This document shows positions 19,665 to 28,410 of a DNA stretch of 28,410 nucleotides, one piece after another. The stretch is from positions 1 through 28,410 of the forward strand of contig JAULBX010028527.1 of NCBI GenBank assembly GCA_032358255.1, in the 5' to 3' direction. Both the position numbers and the translations under genes were made by a program. How positions within the stretch are numbered: the first letter of the stretch is position 1; every line of letters begins with the position of its first letter. Origin of the DNA: Heterotrichella gracilis (Eukaryota > Sar > Xanthophyceae > Tribonematales > Xanthonemataceae). The notes under the pieces are model-generated. The model was not told the origin of the DNA. It saw only the letters and a list, made by a program, of their open reading frames with translations, and did not search any database.

Positions 19665-22600
19665 ATGACAGCCACAGTCATGGACTGCACCAGTGCGTGG
19701 AGCGCCCTTCGAGGCGGGCTCAGTGGAGCACTACCTGCCGAACAAGCCGTGCAGTGCCTGGCTATACTCACTGCGCAGAGGTGAGCTACGATTGGCTATG
19801 CCAGACTGGTCTAAATGTGCCTCAAGCCATGCATTGACAAGTTTGATTCGTGCACTGCCAGGGTTGTGACTCGGCTGGAGCTTGTAGCATCGCTGCAGGA
19901 GGCGGTGTGCGCAGAAGGTACAGACTCCAGCAGTGTCCCTGCGCTGCTGTACACGCTGCACCAAGCCCGCCTGTGGCTGGCCGGCGAGTTCCTTCAGGTA
20001 GGCGTCCCGACCCTGGACGTGTGCTGGAAAGAGGGTTCTGAACAGGGCAATTCTATCCTGACTTACTGCGCTGCCAGGGTTCAAGGTTTGCAACTGTTTG
20101 GTCTTTGGGTGCAGGATGACGCTGTGGTGCAACACCTTGCACAGGGCCTTGCTGTGGTGGGCCCTCCACCGAGCCGCCAGGTACATCTTATTCTGTACTT
20201 TCTGAGACTTGTTCGAAACACTTCTACATCGGCCCGCTGTTTAGGGTTTAGGGTTCTTTGCTTTGCTTCCCAGGTGCCCAGAGACCATAAACCTGGTGTG
20301 CCTGGTGCAGGGGACTGTGGGGCTGGCAGCTGTTTTAGTGGGCGTTGCATCCTCGTGCGGAAGCCACCCCACAGCGGTTCAGCAAGCTGCAGAACAGCTG
20401 CTGGAAGTAGTTCAAGGCAGCTGGCTTCCCGTGGCGGATGCTCCCCTGTCTCAGGGCCAAGTGACGTTTATTGAGATGCTGCTACGAGCGGTTTCTACCC
20501 ACCTGATACCATCAACCAGCCAGAGGTGAGCATTCCAAGCAATTTTCGCTGGATGCAGGTTTAGTTCGAATGACATGCTTATCCAAGATGCGATGCACCT
20601 CTCTTCTGACCCACCTGCCCCCGCCTCATTGGGTAGGGTTCAGGGTTCGCTGGTGCGCCTGACAAGATCCCCAACAACCCTGCAGGTTCATTTTGGGTGA
20701 ACTGCACCACTACCTCACCCATCAGGGCACCAGCCTGCAGGATGCCCTGCCCCACCTAGCCACATCCCCACCGGACCAGGCGGCGTGCAGCGCTTTCCTA
20801 CTCCACCTGGCCCCAGCCTCTGTGGTTCAGCTGCTGCAGAGGTGCATGGAAGGGGGTGGGCAGGTCAATGGCAAGCGCCTGGGGAGCCTGCTTGAGGCGC
20901 TCGGGGCCCTCCACCCAGCAACGCATCAGGGCATGGTAGGTGATAGGTTGCGCTAGGTAGGACTCCATGGAAGGGCTGTTTTCTTCATTGAGATAAGGGG
21001 TTTGGGTCTGAATTCTGTTGTGCACCTGGTCCAGTGGTGCATGGGAGGGAGGGGCCCAGGACAATGGCAGGTGCATGGGACGTATGTTGGAGACGCTCTG
21101 GGCTCACCATCCAGCACTGAAGGGCATGCTAGGCACAGCATTCATTAATTTACGTATTCTCGCAATGGTTTAATGAGTTCATACATGCGGAAGGCCCTGC
21201 TCCAACTTCTCCCGTGGCATGCAAGAGCAGTTGCCAGGCATGGAGCATGGCATTGGATGGCCTCCTATAGCTCGCAGTACGTAACGATAGAGACATTCTA
21301 TCCCTCACGTATCTTTACACCCCTTGGTTGCAGGTCAATTCCTGGGTGCAGCAGGGCATCGAGCAAGGGGGCGAGGCCAACAAGCTGCGCTGCGCAGTGG
21401 GCATTGTGGCGCAGCGCGGTTTCAGAACCCCACTGGATGAGCAGCGCTATCGCGATTGGCTGCATGGGCACATGCAGGGCCAGGTATAAACTAGCATGAA
21501 TAAAATCAAATATGCGCTGCTTATCTCAGCCATGAAAATAGCTGAATAGCAAGCTGTGCACTGCGTAACACGGCCAGATGCACAGTACAAACCTCCGAAA
21601 AACCAGGGGAGTATTATCATCTGTGTAAGGGGGAGTCCTGCACCAGACGGCCAGTACTTTTCCTCGAGTGTAATTACCTGTGCTTTGGAAATCGGTTAGA
21701 ATCCCCACAAATGCCAAGTCAACCCCTGGCTGATCCCTGCAGGTGCACCACGGCGGTGCCGCCAAGGGCGATGCGAGCAGGGTGGTTGCGCTCAACCCCA
21801 AGGTGGTAGCCTTCCTCACAGAGGTAAGTGTGAGGTGATGATTATCCAGCGATCATGTTTGATTCCCAGTGATCGTGTATGATGATGTTTTATTAATGAT
21901 TTCCCAGTGATTGCATTTTCCCAATGGTGACATAGGTTTTTGCAGTGCATATACCTCTGCGTATGTCCCACTTGCTGGGTAGCACCATTTCAACACTAGC
22001 GGAACTGTCCAAACTTGGTGTAATGCCTCCTTCCAGGTGTTGCAGTCCACAATGGCGTGTGACCCACCCGCCGTGCTGCAAGTGCACATCAAATTGCTAC
22101 AGGCTGCAGAGGCAAAGCTGGCAGGTGAGTGCAACAACCAGAACCACATTCACAAGGTTATGGATGATAGATTGAGAAAGGTGGGATACCGTAACGGATC
22201 ACTGAATCATGGCACAATAAGGGCATGACTTCCCTGCTGTAAGTGCACATCAACCTCGTGGCTGCTGAGGCAAAATCTGCAGGTGAGTGCTACAGCAACA
22301 ACCATGTCCGATATCATGTACCATAATGATGCAGCACTGCTCATGGGGCAGGAAGTTTTCATCATTGTCTGATATGAATCACCATGCTGCAGAAAGGATG
22401 AACATTGTCTGAAAGATCTCCCCCCACATGGTCCTGCCACTGCAGGCGCTCACCCTGGTCTGCACAAGGCCATGGACACATGCATCTCCCTGTGCGAGGT
22501 GGAGATGCACAACAAGCAGCCGCCAGATGCTGCACAACCTGAAGGGTGAGGCAGGCCTTGCTGCTGCTGTGGCCGGCGTTAACGACACCAGTATTTGAAG

Positions 22601-25600
22601 GCTGCGCCCAAGCCGTTCTTCATCGTTATTGTAATTTTATAAGCATCAGCATCTGCACACCGTCGTTATTCACACGTTTTAGTAGTAATTACATACCACA
22701 ATTGGGTAAAGCTCGTGGACATTGATAATGCTAGTTGTTATTTTTTAATGTACTAAATTTATATGTGAAGATTATCAATTTTCTATGTACAGGTTTGTGC
22801 TGACGTCCGTACCTGCTCGTGCACAAGACATCTGCAAAGAGGCCGAAGGGTAAGGGGCTTTAGCTATCACTAACAGTGGCCATATCTAGCTGTGCATGCA
22901 TGTTTCAACCATGGTTTCTGAACTCTCCAGTGCCAGTTCTATTGAACGCTAGGGGACATTGTCATTCTATATAATGTTGTGGTTTATTATATCCCAAAGC
23001 CTCTTTCAATCTGTGCGTGATGCGTGTGTGCCCTGGGCAGGCTGCTGGCCAAGTTTGTTGCCAATGGAGGTGCATTACCCGAGGAGCAGGTGCTGCAGCT
23101 GCACAGCAAAGACAGCTACTTTGTCAAGAGCAAGACAGATGCCAAGGTGCTGCCTGCACTGTGGGCCCCAGTGGCAGGGCTGGAAGATGCCCGGCAGCGG
23201 CTGGCGTACCTCAAGGTACCCTAAACCGCAAACCCTAGACCCTAGTCCTTAAATCGCAAAGGTGCTGCGTGCGCTGTGGGGCAAAGTGGCGAAGCTGGAT
23301 GATGCCCCGCAGTGCCTGACATACCTGAAGGTACCTCCAACCTTGAGGTATGTCAAAGAACGAGTTAGTATGGGTATTAAGGTACTCTAGGGTTCGCCTG
23401 GCCCCTAGACCATTGCATGCACCCGCCCACGCCAGTACACAATTGAGAGTCCCTAAACCCTACAGCCCTAAGCGATGTGCACCCGCCCCGCAGGCCGCCC
23501 ATGCCTGCGGCGTGCGCCTGAAGTACCACCCCAAGTACAATGGCAGCCTGGAGCCCGTCATCGCCGCCTATGAGCAGCATGTGACCACGCTCGCTCGCCA
23601 GTCTGCGTCCCTTCCCCAGCTGCTGGAGCAGGTGGGGTGCCAGGTGCATTGCGGCACACCCGCCACGGTGCATGCTGCCCTGGGCGACGTGGATGCATAC
23701 CTCGCCAGGGTGATGGGGAACGGAGGTGAGCAAAACCTGAAGCCCTAAAGCCTAAAACCTAAAGCCTAAAACCTAAAACCTAAAACCTAAAGCCCTAAAT
23801 CTGTAAAATCCTAGTGTACAACCCTGAACCTTCTAGCTTTCACGCCCCAATCAGCATGTCTGCCCCACCTGCTGGGCCTGTTGTGGGGGCAGGCGCAGGG
23901 CGGCACACCCGCCACACTGCATGGCTGCGATGTGGCTGCGTACCTGGCCAGGGCGATGGGGAACGGGGGTAAGCAAAATCGTAAGATCCTTAACCATAAA
24001 TACCCTGAAATTCCGAATCCTAGTGTACAACCCTGAACCCTCGAGCCTTCACGCCACAATGGGCATGTCTGCCCCACCTGCTGGGCCGGTTGGGGGGCCA
24101 AGTGCAGCACAGCACACCCGCCACACCACAATCTAGGCCTACCACAAAAAACTCATACAATTACAGATAAATGTGGATGCGTACCTGGCCAGGGCGATGG
24201 GGAACGGGGTTGAACAAAACCTTGAGACCCTGAAAGCATGAGGCATTGAAACCCTGCAACCCTGACGCAGTAGCACATGGTGTGAAGGTCTGACCGGGTG
24301 TTTAATTTGGTGTGGAACCCTTTGAGTCGCCGCATGACCTTCCCTTGCTTGCAGCACATGCAACCTGCATCATACCATCATAATATTTGTCTGCATGCCA
24401 CAGGGCCTTCGACCAGCGGCACACACCCCTCGGCAAAGCAGGCGGTTGAGAACATCCTCGCCTGGTTCTGCCAAGCGCATGCCCAGGAGGGTGGTCTTCA
24501 GGACCGCACCAGCTGGGGCCTACACCTGGTGTGCATCCTGCACCGATACAGGGCGTTGCACGCGCCTCTACTGGAGTGGCTGAGCAAGGCGCTGGACCCG
24601 CCTGGGCCATTGGTGGCTGATGACGAGGTGTGTGTAGTGGGCGCATCTGATTGCTTGTGTCTGGGGGGCCTGGCTACTGGTGCAAGGGTGGGTGCGGGAG
24701 AGGTGGGGTTCGCACCCTCCTTTCGGTGCGCACCGCCACAGGGTGCTGTATGGACAGTGGCTGGAGGTCCCTTTATATTCGCCCCTTTTCAGACAGGACA
24801 GGCTTAAATGCTCCCTTGCCTGCAGGCCAGCTTGGGCACTGCCCACAGCCTGGGCACCCTCCTGTGCCACATGGCGCTGCACCAAGAGCAGGACCGGCAC
24901 AGCGCGGGACAGCAACCGTCAGCTGGCGCACAGCCCTGCTTTGTGTGGGGGCCGGATCGGGCGGCTATGTGGCTGCAGAGGGGGGAGGGAGGGGGGGGCA
25001 GGGGCGCTGGCTGGGCGGGTGATGAGCAGGGACCCCAGGGTAGCGGGGTACCGGGCTTCTCCTCAGCAGAGAGAGGTGCGCAATTTTCTATCAAATTGAG
25101 TACCGGTAGTTTGGAAAATTAAATAAGAGAATTGTTTTTGTATGTAGTTGATACACATCTATGGTGTATGGTGTGCCACTGATGGCTTTATAACAATGTG
25201 TGCAGTATGGGGTGATCCATATTCAAATGACCTCTGGTGTGACATCGATCGGCGGGCACTGCATGCAACTTCACCCCGTGCTTCTCCACTGCGCACGCAC
25301 CAACCTTCCAGGCTGCTCTAAGTATAGTGTTTTATTAAATTAATACTAGATCTCAAACATTCAACCACATTCCAGGTTGCTAAATGGGTGCCCATGTGTG
25401 GCCTGCATGTCGCAGGTGGGGCATTGCCACACAAGCGCCACCGCGACACCTCTACCAGTGTACCCTCCACCGCTGGTTTGGGCGAGTCTGGCCATCCCTC
25501 CAAGCAGCGCAGGGTGGGTGGGGCAGCAGAGGATGCGGATGGGGACCTCGGTGCGCCACCTGACAGCTGCGGCAGGCTGGTGCAGCAAGCGCTGGATCAT

Positions 25601-27109
25601 GTGGATTGGCTCATGCGCTCTAAGGCAGAGGGCGCAGCAGCAGAGCACCCTCGTTGCTTAACAATGCCAGCGCATGCGCATGGCGCTCTAGATGCGCCAA
25701 ATGGCAGCAAGGAATACGCAGGGTATGGCGGTGCCGATGCGGCATTGATGCCAGCGCCTAGCGGCGGCTGGGCAGGAATGGCGTCTTCTGGGCTAGTGGC
25801 AGCTATACTGTCGCATGCGGTGGCACAAAACACTCACCGCTTGGCCTGGCTCACCTCCCTGTGCACTGGCATGCTGGAGGCTGCAAGCGCATTCCAGCAC
25901 CCCACAACAAAACCCTGTCTAGGGTTGTCAGCCATGGCAGACGGGGCACGTGGTGCAGAGGTGTCGAGCAGCAGCCTGTTGATGCGCATGCAGGCAGACC
26001 CGCAGCATGGCAGCTGGCGGGAAAACATCGTTGCCTACGTCCCTGATGGCTGCATTCGCTTTGTGCAGTGGGCAGAGGTGTGCATGCAGCATGCAGCCTT
26101 TGGTTCTCTTCCCCTGTCACTGGAGGCCACCACCTTCCCTGGTGATGCCGCATGGAACCTGGCACATTGCCGCAAGCTATGCAGCCACACAGCAGCAATG
26201 GGTGCCTTTGCCACAGCAGCTGAACGCCTGGGTCCACTGCAATTGGCGGATCTCCTCCACCACACAGTGCTCCTTGTCAAGGGAAACAACTTGGAACAAC
26301 AGCACAAGGGGAGGAACCAGCCGTCAGCCCAGTGGATCAGCCTGCAAGAGGTGCTGCTCCACGTGCAGCTGTTCACTGCTGCATCCGTGCAGACATTATT
26401 GGCAAAAGGCGCCGCTAGTGATGGTTCCAGGGTCGATGTGGATCACTGCAGCAGCCAGCACATTGCACCGGCTATTGGGTACACTGCTGCCGCGCTGGCC
26501 AGTGTGTTGACACAGGAGCTTGCAAGCAGCAGGGGCAGCCATGGGGGCGGTGGGGCACATACGTCGTATGAGGTTCACGGCCAGGCAGGGGGCGGTGTGG
26601 GGCCTGAGGTGGCGCTGGTGTGTCGGGAGGTGGAGCAAGCAGTGGTGATGTGCGTATGGCCCCATGTGCAGCAACTGTATAGGAGCATGCCTGCAAGGGC
26701 CGTGCCAGGGGGGGCGGGGTCCCCCGCCGCGGCAAATGATGTAGCGGAGGCTGCTGCGCTGGATGTGGTTGTGGCTTCGGCAGGGACGCTGACATACGCA
26801 ATGCACCTGGCGCTACCTGACACAGACGAGGCGGCAAGGCATGGGCAGGCAGCGGCTTTGGTGGTGCAGCAGCTTGCGCGGCATGCAGCCAGCTGCTGCG
26901 CTGTGCTTGCCATGGCACGGGGAAGCAATGCAGCAGGTGTGTGTATGCCATCTGTGCATGGCCACACGGTGGGGGCCGCTCAGCCTTGCAGGGCTGCCGC
27001 GGCGGTGTGTGCGGAGGTGGAGGGGTTGGTAACCAACATGTTCAGGGCGGATGCGCAGGGACCCAGGCGTGTGGTGCTGCAGTGGGTCAGGCAGCAATAC
27101 CATATATAG
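19665..27109 (+). CDS. FANCA-like protein (Fanconi anaemia core complex subunit), fifteen exons
   Basis: Exons: 19665-19780, 19862-19997, 20115-20180, 20284-20525, 20686-20935, 21334-21483, 21743-21823, 22037-22124, 22446-22545, 22793-22849, 23041-23215, 23494-23725, 24404-24627, 24826-25075, 25416-27109. They total 3861 nt, about 1286 aa (human FANCA is 1455). The exon 3/4 junction is uncertain: the stronger acceptor CCCAG at 20273 needs exon 3 to end 14 bases later, adding eight codons. The protein is mostly helical. The family hint is the middle: DPPAVLQVHI (about 356), FVLTSVPARAQD (about 411), GGALPEEQVLQL, then YFVKSKTDAKVLPALW and LEDARQRLAYLK. These match in order and spacing a conserved FANCA block as I recall it, not aligned here. 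FANCA acts in the nucleus in crosslink repair. The last 564 residues form one exon with basic patches (PHKRHR, KQRR). Alternative: an unrelated helical-repeat protein. Confidence 0.6.
21021..21140 (+). repeat. degenerate copy of FANCA-like exon 5 3' half
   Basis: GTGCATGGGAGGGAGGGGCC, ACAATGGCAGGTGCATGGGA, GGAGACGCTCTGGGCTCACC and ATCCAGCACTGAAGGGCATG follow exon 5 (20840-20935) in the same order and spacing. The donor equivalent is changed to CTAGGC. It lies in intron 5. Confidence 0.85.
22231..22312 (+). repeat. degenerate copy of FANCA-like exon 8 with its donor
   Basis: AAGTGCACATCAACCTCGTG, GCTGCTGAGGCAAAATCTGC and AGGTGAGTGC parallel exon 8 (22080-22130), including the complete donor GTGAGTGC and the following CAACAACCA text. 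Directly after, related ATTGTCTGATATGAATC and TGTCCGATATCATG segments suggest further local copying. It lies in intron 8. Confidence 0.85.
23258..23330 (+). repeat. copy of FANCA-like exon 11 3' part with open frame and intact donor
   Basis: The segment encodes, in the frame of the real exon, KVLRALWGKVAKLDDA and then PQCLTYLK before GTACC. The real exon has KVLPALWAPVAGLEDA and RQRLAYLK before GTACC. There is no stop in 24 codons. No strong polypyrimidine tract plus AG precedes it, so it is probably a ghost, but a rarely used alternative exon cannot be excluded. Confidence 0.88.
23734..23800. repeat. degenerate telomere-like array (CCTAAA-type)
   Basis: About nine units of CCTAAA/CCCTAAA with variants (AAGCCTAAAACCTAAAGCCT) immediately after the exon 12 donor. 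Similar shorter tracts occur in other introns of this gene (20240, 23220, 23450), and near 2650, 8867, 10257 and 19186. Confidence 0.9.
23812..24240 (+). repeat. two tandem degenerate copies of FANCA-like exon 12 3' part
   Basis: Copy 1 (about 23812-23990) and copy 2 (about 24019-24240) both start TAGTGTACAACCCTGAACC. They run through GTCTGCCCCACCTGCTGGGC, CACACCCGCCACAC, GCGTACCTGGCCAGGGCGAT and GGGGAACGGGG, then an altered donor. The real exon 12 has GCACACCCGCCACGGTGCAT and GCATACCTCGCCAGGGTGAT. Copy 2 carries an extra insert of about 45 bases near 24125-24170. The two copies are closer to each other than to the exon. Confidence 0.9.
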
Positions 27110-27359
27110 TCTGACCCAGTGTTACGCGGATGGCATACGAACGCATGCTTAATGTACCTGATTCAGACAAAAATATGCTGATGATGTCAAGTCAGTGAAC
27201 TGTAGCAGTTAATAGCACATTGTGTAGGCATCGAACACACAAGTCGATTTCAGAGCGAAACATTATGGCACTTCTACAATTGTCACGAATCTTGAACAAT
27301 TTATTGTTGGTGATGAGTACAAATCTCTGAGAAAATTGTTTTCTAGATTTTGTCCAGGC

Positions 27360-27364
27360 TGTAA
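27360..27364 (+). terminator. candidate TGTAA poly(A) signal of the FANCA-like gene
   Basis: First plus-strand TGTAA in the AT-rich stretch about 250 bases after the stop codon; another follows at 27456-27460. Either would give a 3' UTR of ordinary length for a chlorophyte. Confidence 0.4.
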
Positions 27365-28186
27365 TTTGTTTTACTATTCAATGCTAAGCACATTTGTTAT
27401 TTTTGATAAGTCTTGTGTGCGCATACGTTAACAATAGCATTACTTTGTATCTCAATGTAAAGTTTACAATGGCGGCTAATTGTATGTATTAAATACTATG
27501 CCCCAGGTGTATCCATGAACAGTGGACATGGCAGTGTGGGCATGCCGTTACCAAGACGGCATATCTTTGACAGGAATCCCATGTACTGCTACCTGCATGC
27601 AACGTCTTGGAGCCTGAACGCCACTGCCCACCAAGGCTCCTCGTTGAGCGCTCCCCGTACCCGATGAGTGAGTGTAATGTGCACTTAGTAGGCGTTAAGC
27701 TGTCCTGAACAGCGCTGATCATTGTCACATACCGGGAGGGCACGCAGCATGGTATAGCTGGATCCCACGTTGTATGCTGCGGAGATGCCCTTCCGCACAG
27801 CAGCTGAGCAGGCCCCAATAACATAACTTCCGCACCCAAGACAAATTCACTGGTGACCATGAAAGGGCACTTGTAAAATGGGTCGATTGTTATTGTAATA
27901 CATTTAAAAGTTCAATTCTATTAATTTTATTTCCAACTTCCCCTGGCGTAAGGTAGGGTAAGCATGATGAGGGCATGGCTACAGGGTATGCACCCTATTG
28001 CACATGATGGGGCTAGTCACTCGGAGCTGCTAGCTTCAGACCATGGTCCTGCAGGATAACATCACACCCATCTGATGAGCTGTTGAAAATGTATCCACCA
28101 TGAGTGGCGTATGTGGTGCAAAATAGTTCTCAGACTGCTGATGTGTGCCGGCCCGGGCCATGGCAAAGGTGCCTCCTGATACCCAG

Positions 28187-28215
28187 TAAATAAATAACTA
28201 ACTAACTAAATAACT
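28187..28215. repeat. TAAA/ACTA microsatellite
   Basis: TAAATAAATAACTAACTAAC and its continuation form an imperfect four-base repeat tract of about 29 bases. Confidence 0.85.
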
Positions 28216-28410
28216 ATGCTCCTCATCTCAAGAACGAGGGCGTTGGTTGAGGAAGAGTCAGAATGAGAGAGAGCCAGCCTCGGAGGCTGGTCATTCCCTC
28301 AAATGTCCCTACCATAATGGCCGAAGCCAGTTTGCCCAGGGGCCTGACTCGGGTACGGGTCCTAGCCCTCCCCTCGTCGAGTGTGGCGTTGTACGTTGTG
28401 GGATTGTTCC

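Larger units (their letters stand above)
27110..28410. other. region downstream of the FANCA-like gene, no gene supported
   Basis: AT-richer DNA that should hold the 3' UTR. One minus-strand stretch (about 27835-27730) reads SAAVRKGISAAYNVGSSYTM before a GTATGT donor and could be an exon of a gene further on, but I cannot extend it. The last 200 bases contain a TAAA/ACTA microsatellite and a small CCAGCCTCGGAGGCTGG hairpin near 28273. Confidence 0.4.

Noticed and set aside
23812..24240. Treating the exon 12-like copies as extra coding exons
   Set aside because: Copy 2 is interrupted by an AT-rich insert, donors are altered, and the joined frame of exons 12 and 13 is already phase-correct without them.
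23734..24240. CRISPR-like alternation of repeats
   Set aside because: Repeats are degenerate, of unequal length, and are copies of an adjacent exon in a eukaryotic intron.
27489..27860. Minus-strand open frame of 123 codons
   Set aside because: Composition is unlike the real exons. A different frame in part of it looks more exon-like, but neither could be extended.

Overview
The window looks like nuclear DNA of a green alga. Its genes are cut into many short GC-rich exons by introns with ordinary GT...AG borders. Degenerate CCCTAAA/TTTAGGG (plant-type telomere-like) motifs are scattered through the introns, and TGTAA, the usual chlorophyte poly(A) signal, lies downstream of some genes. There are no bacterial operons, and I saw no rRNA, tRNA or CRISPR. 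A chlamydomonad-like chlorophyte is an inference from gene style; the species is not identified.

Layout. (1) 1-4343, minus: a Ycf45/SpoIIIAA-type P-loop ATPase gene whose 3' end leaves the window. One exon carries an apparent frameshift. (2) 5721-9828, minus: a complete nine-exon gene for mitochondrial isovaleryl-CoA dehydrogenase (414 aa), the best supported call. (3) 11852-12520, minus: a small CxxC...CxxC protein of unknown function; a 349-bp tandem duplication lies downstream of it. (4) 13835-18866, minus: a nine-exon gene for an 838-residue, mostly disordered protein with six 37-39-residue lysine/arginine-rich repeats and an acidic tail. (5) 19665-27109, plus: a fifteen-exon gene of about 1286 codons for a helical protein whose middle resembles FANCA of the Fanconi anaemia core complex. 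(6) 27110-28410: AT-richer DNA with no gene I can support. Exon joins were chosen from splice sites plus reading phase. In genes 2, 4 and 5 every exon length sums to a whole number of codons, with one ambiguous junction in gene 5.

The genes do not form a pathway. They cover leucine breakdown in mitochondria, a probable plastid ATPase, a nuclear-type charged protein and a probable DNA-repair protein. Genes 4 and 5 are divergent and share an upstream region of about 800 bp.

The most striking feature is not a gene. At least eleven exons of three genes have a degenerate extra copy in a neighbouring intron or flank, often keeping the splice site. With the nearly identical 349-bp tandem duplication, a perfect 50-bp inverted repeat and the coding 117-bp minisatellite, this points to continuing local duplication as the main force shaping these introns.
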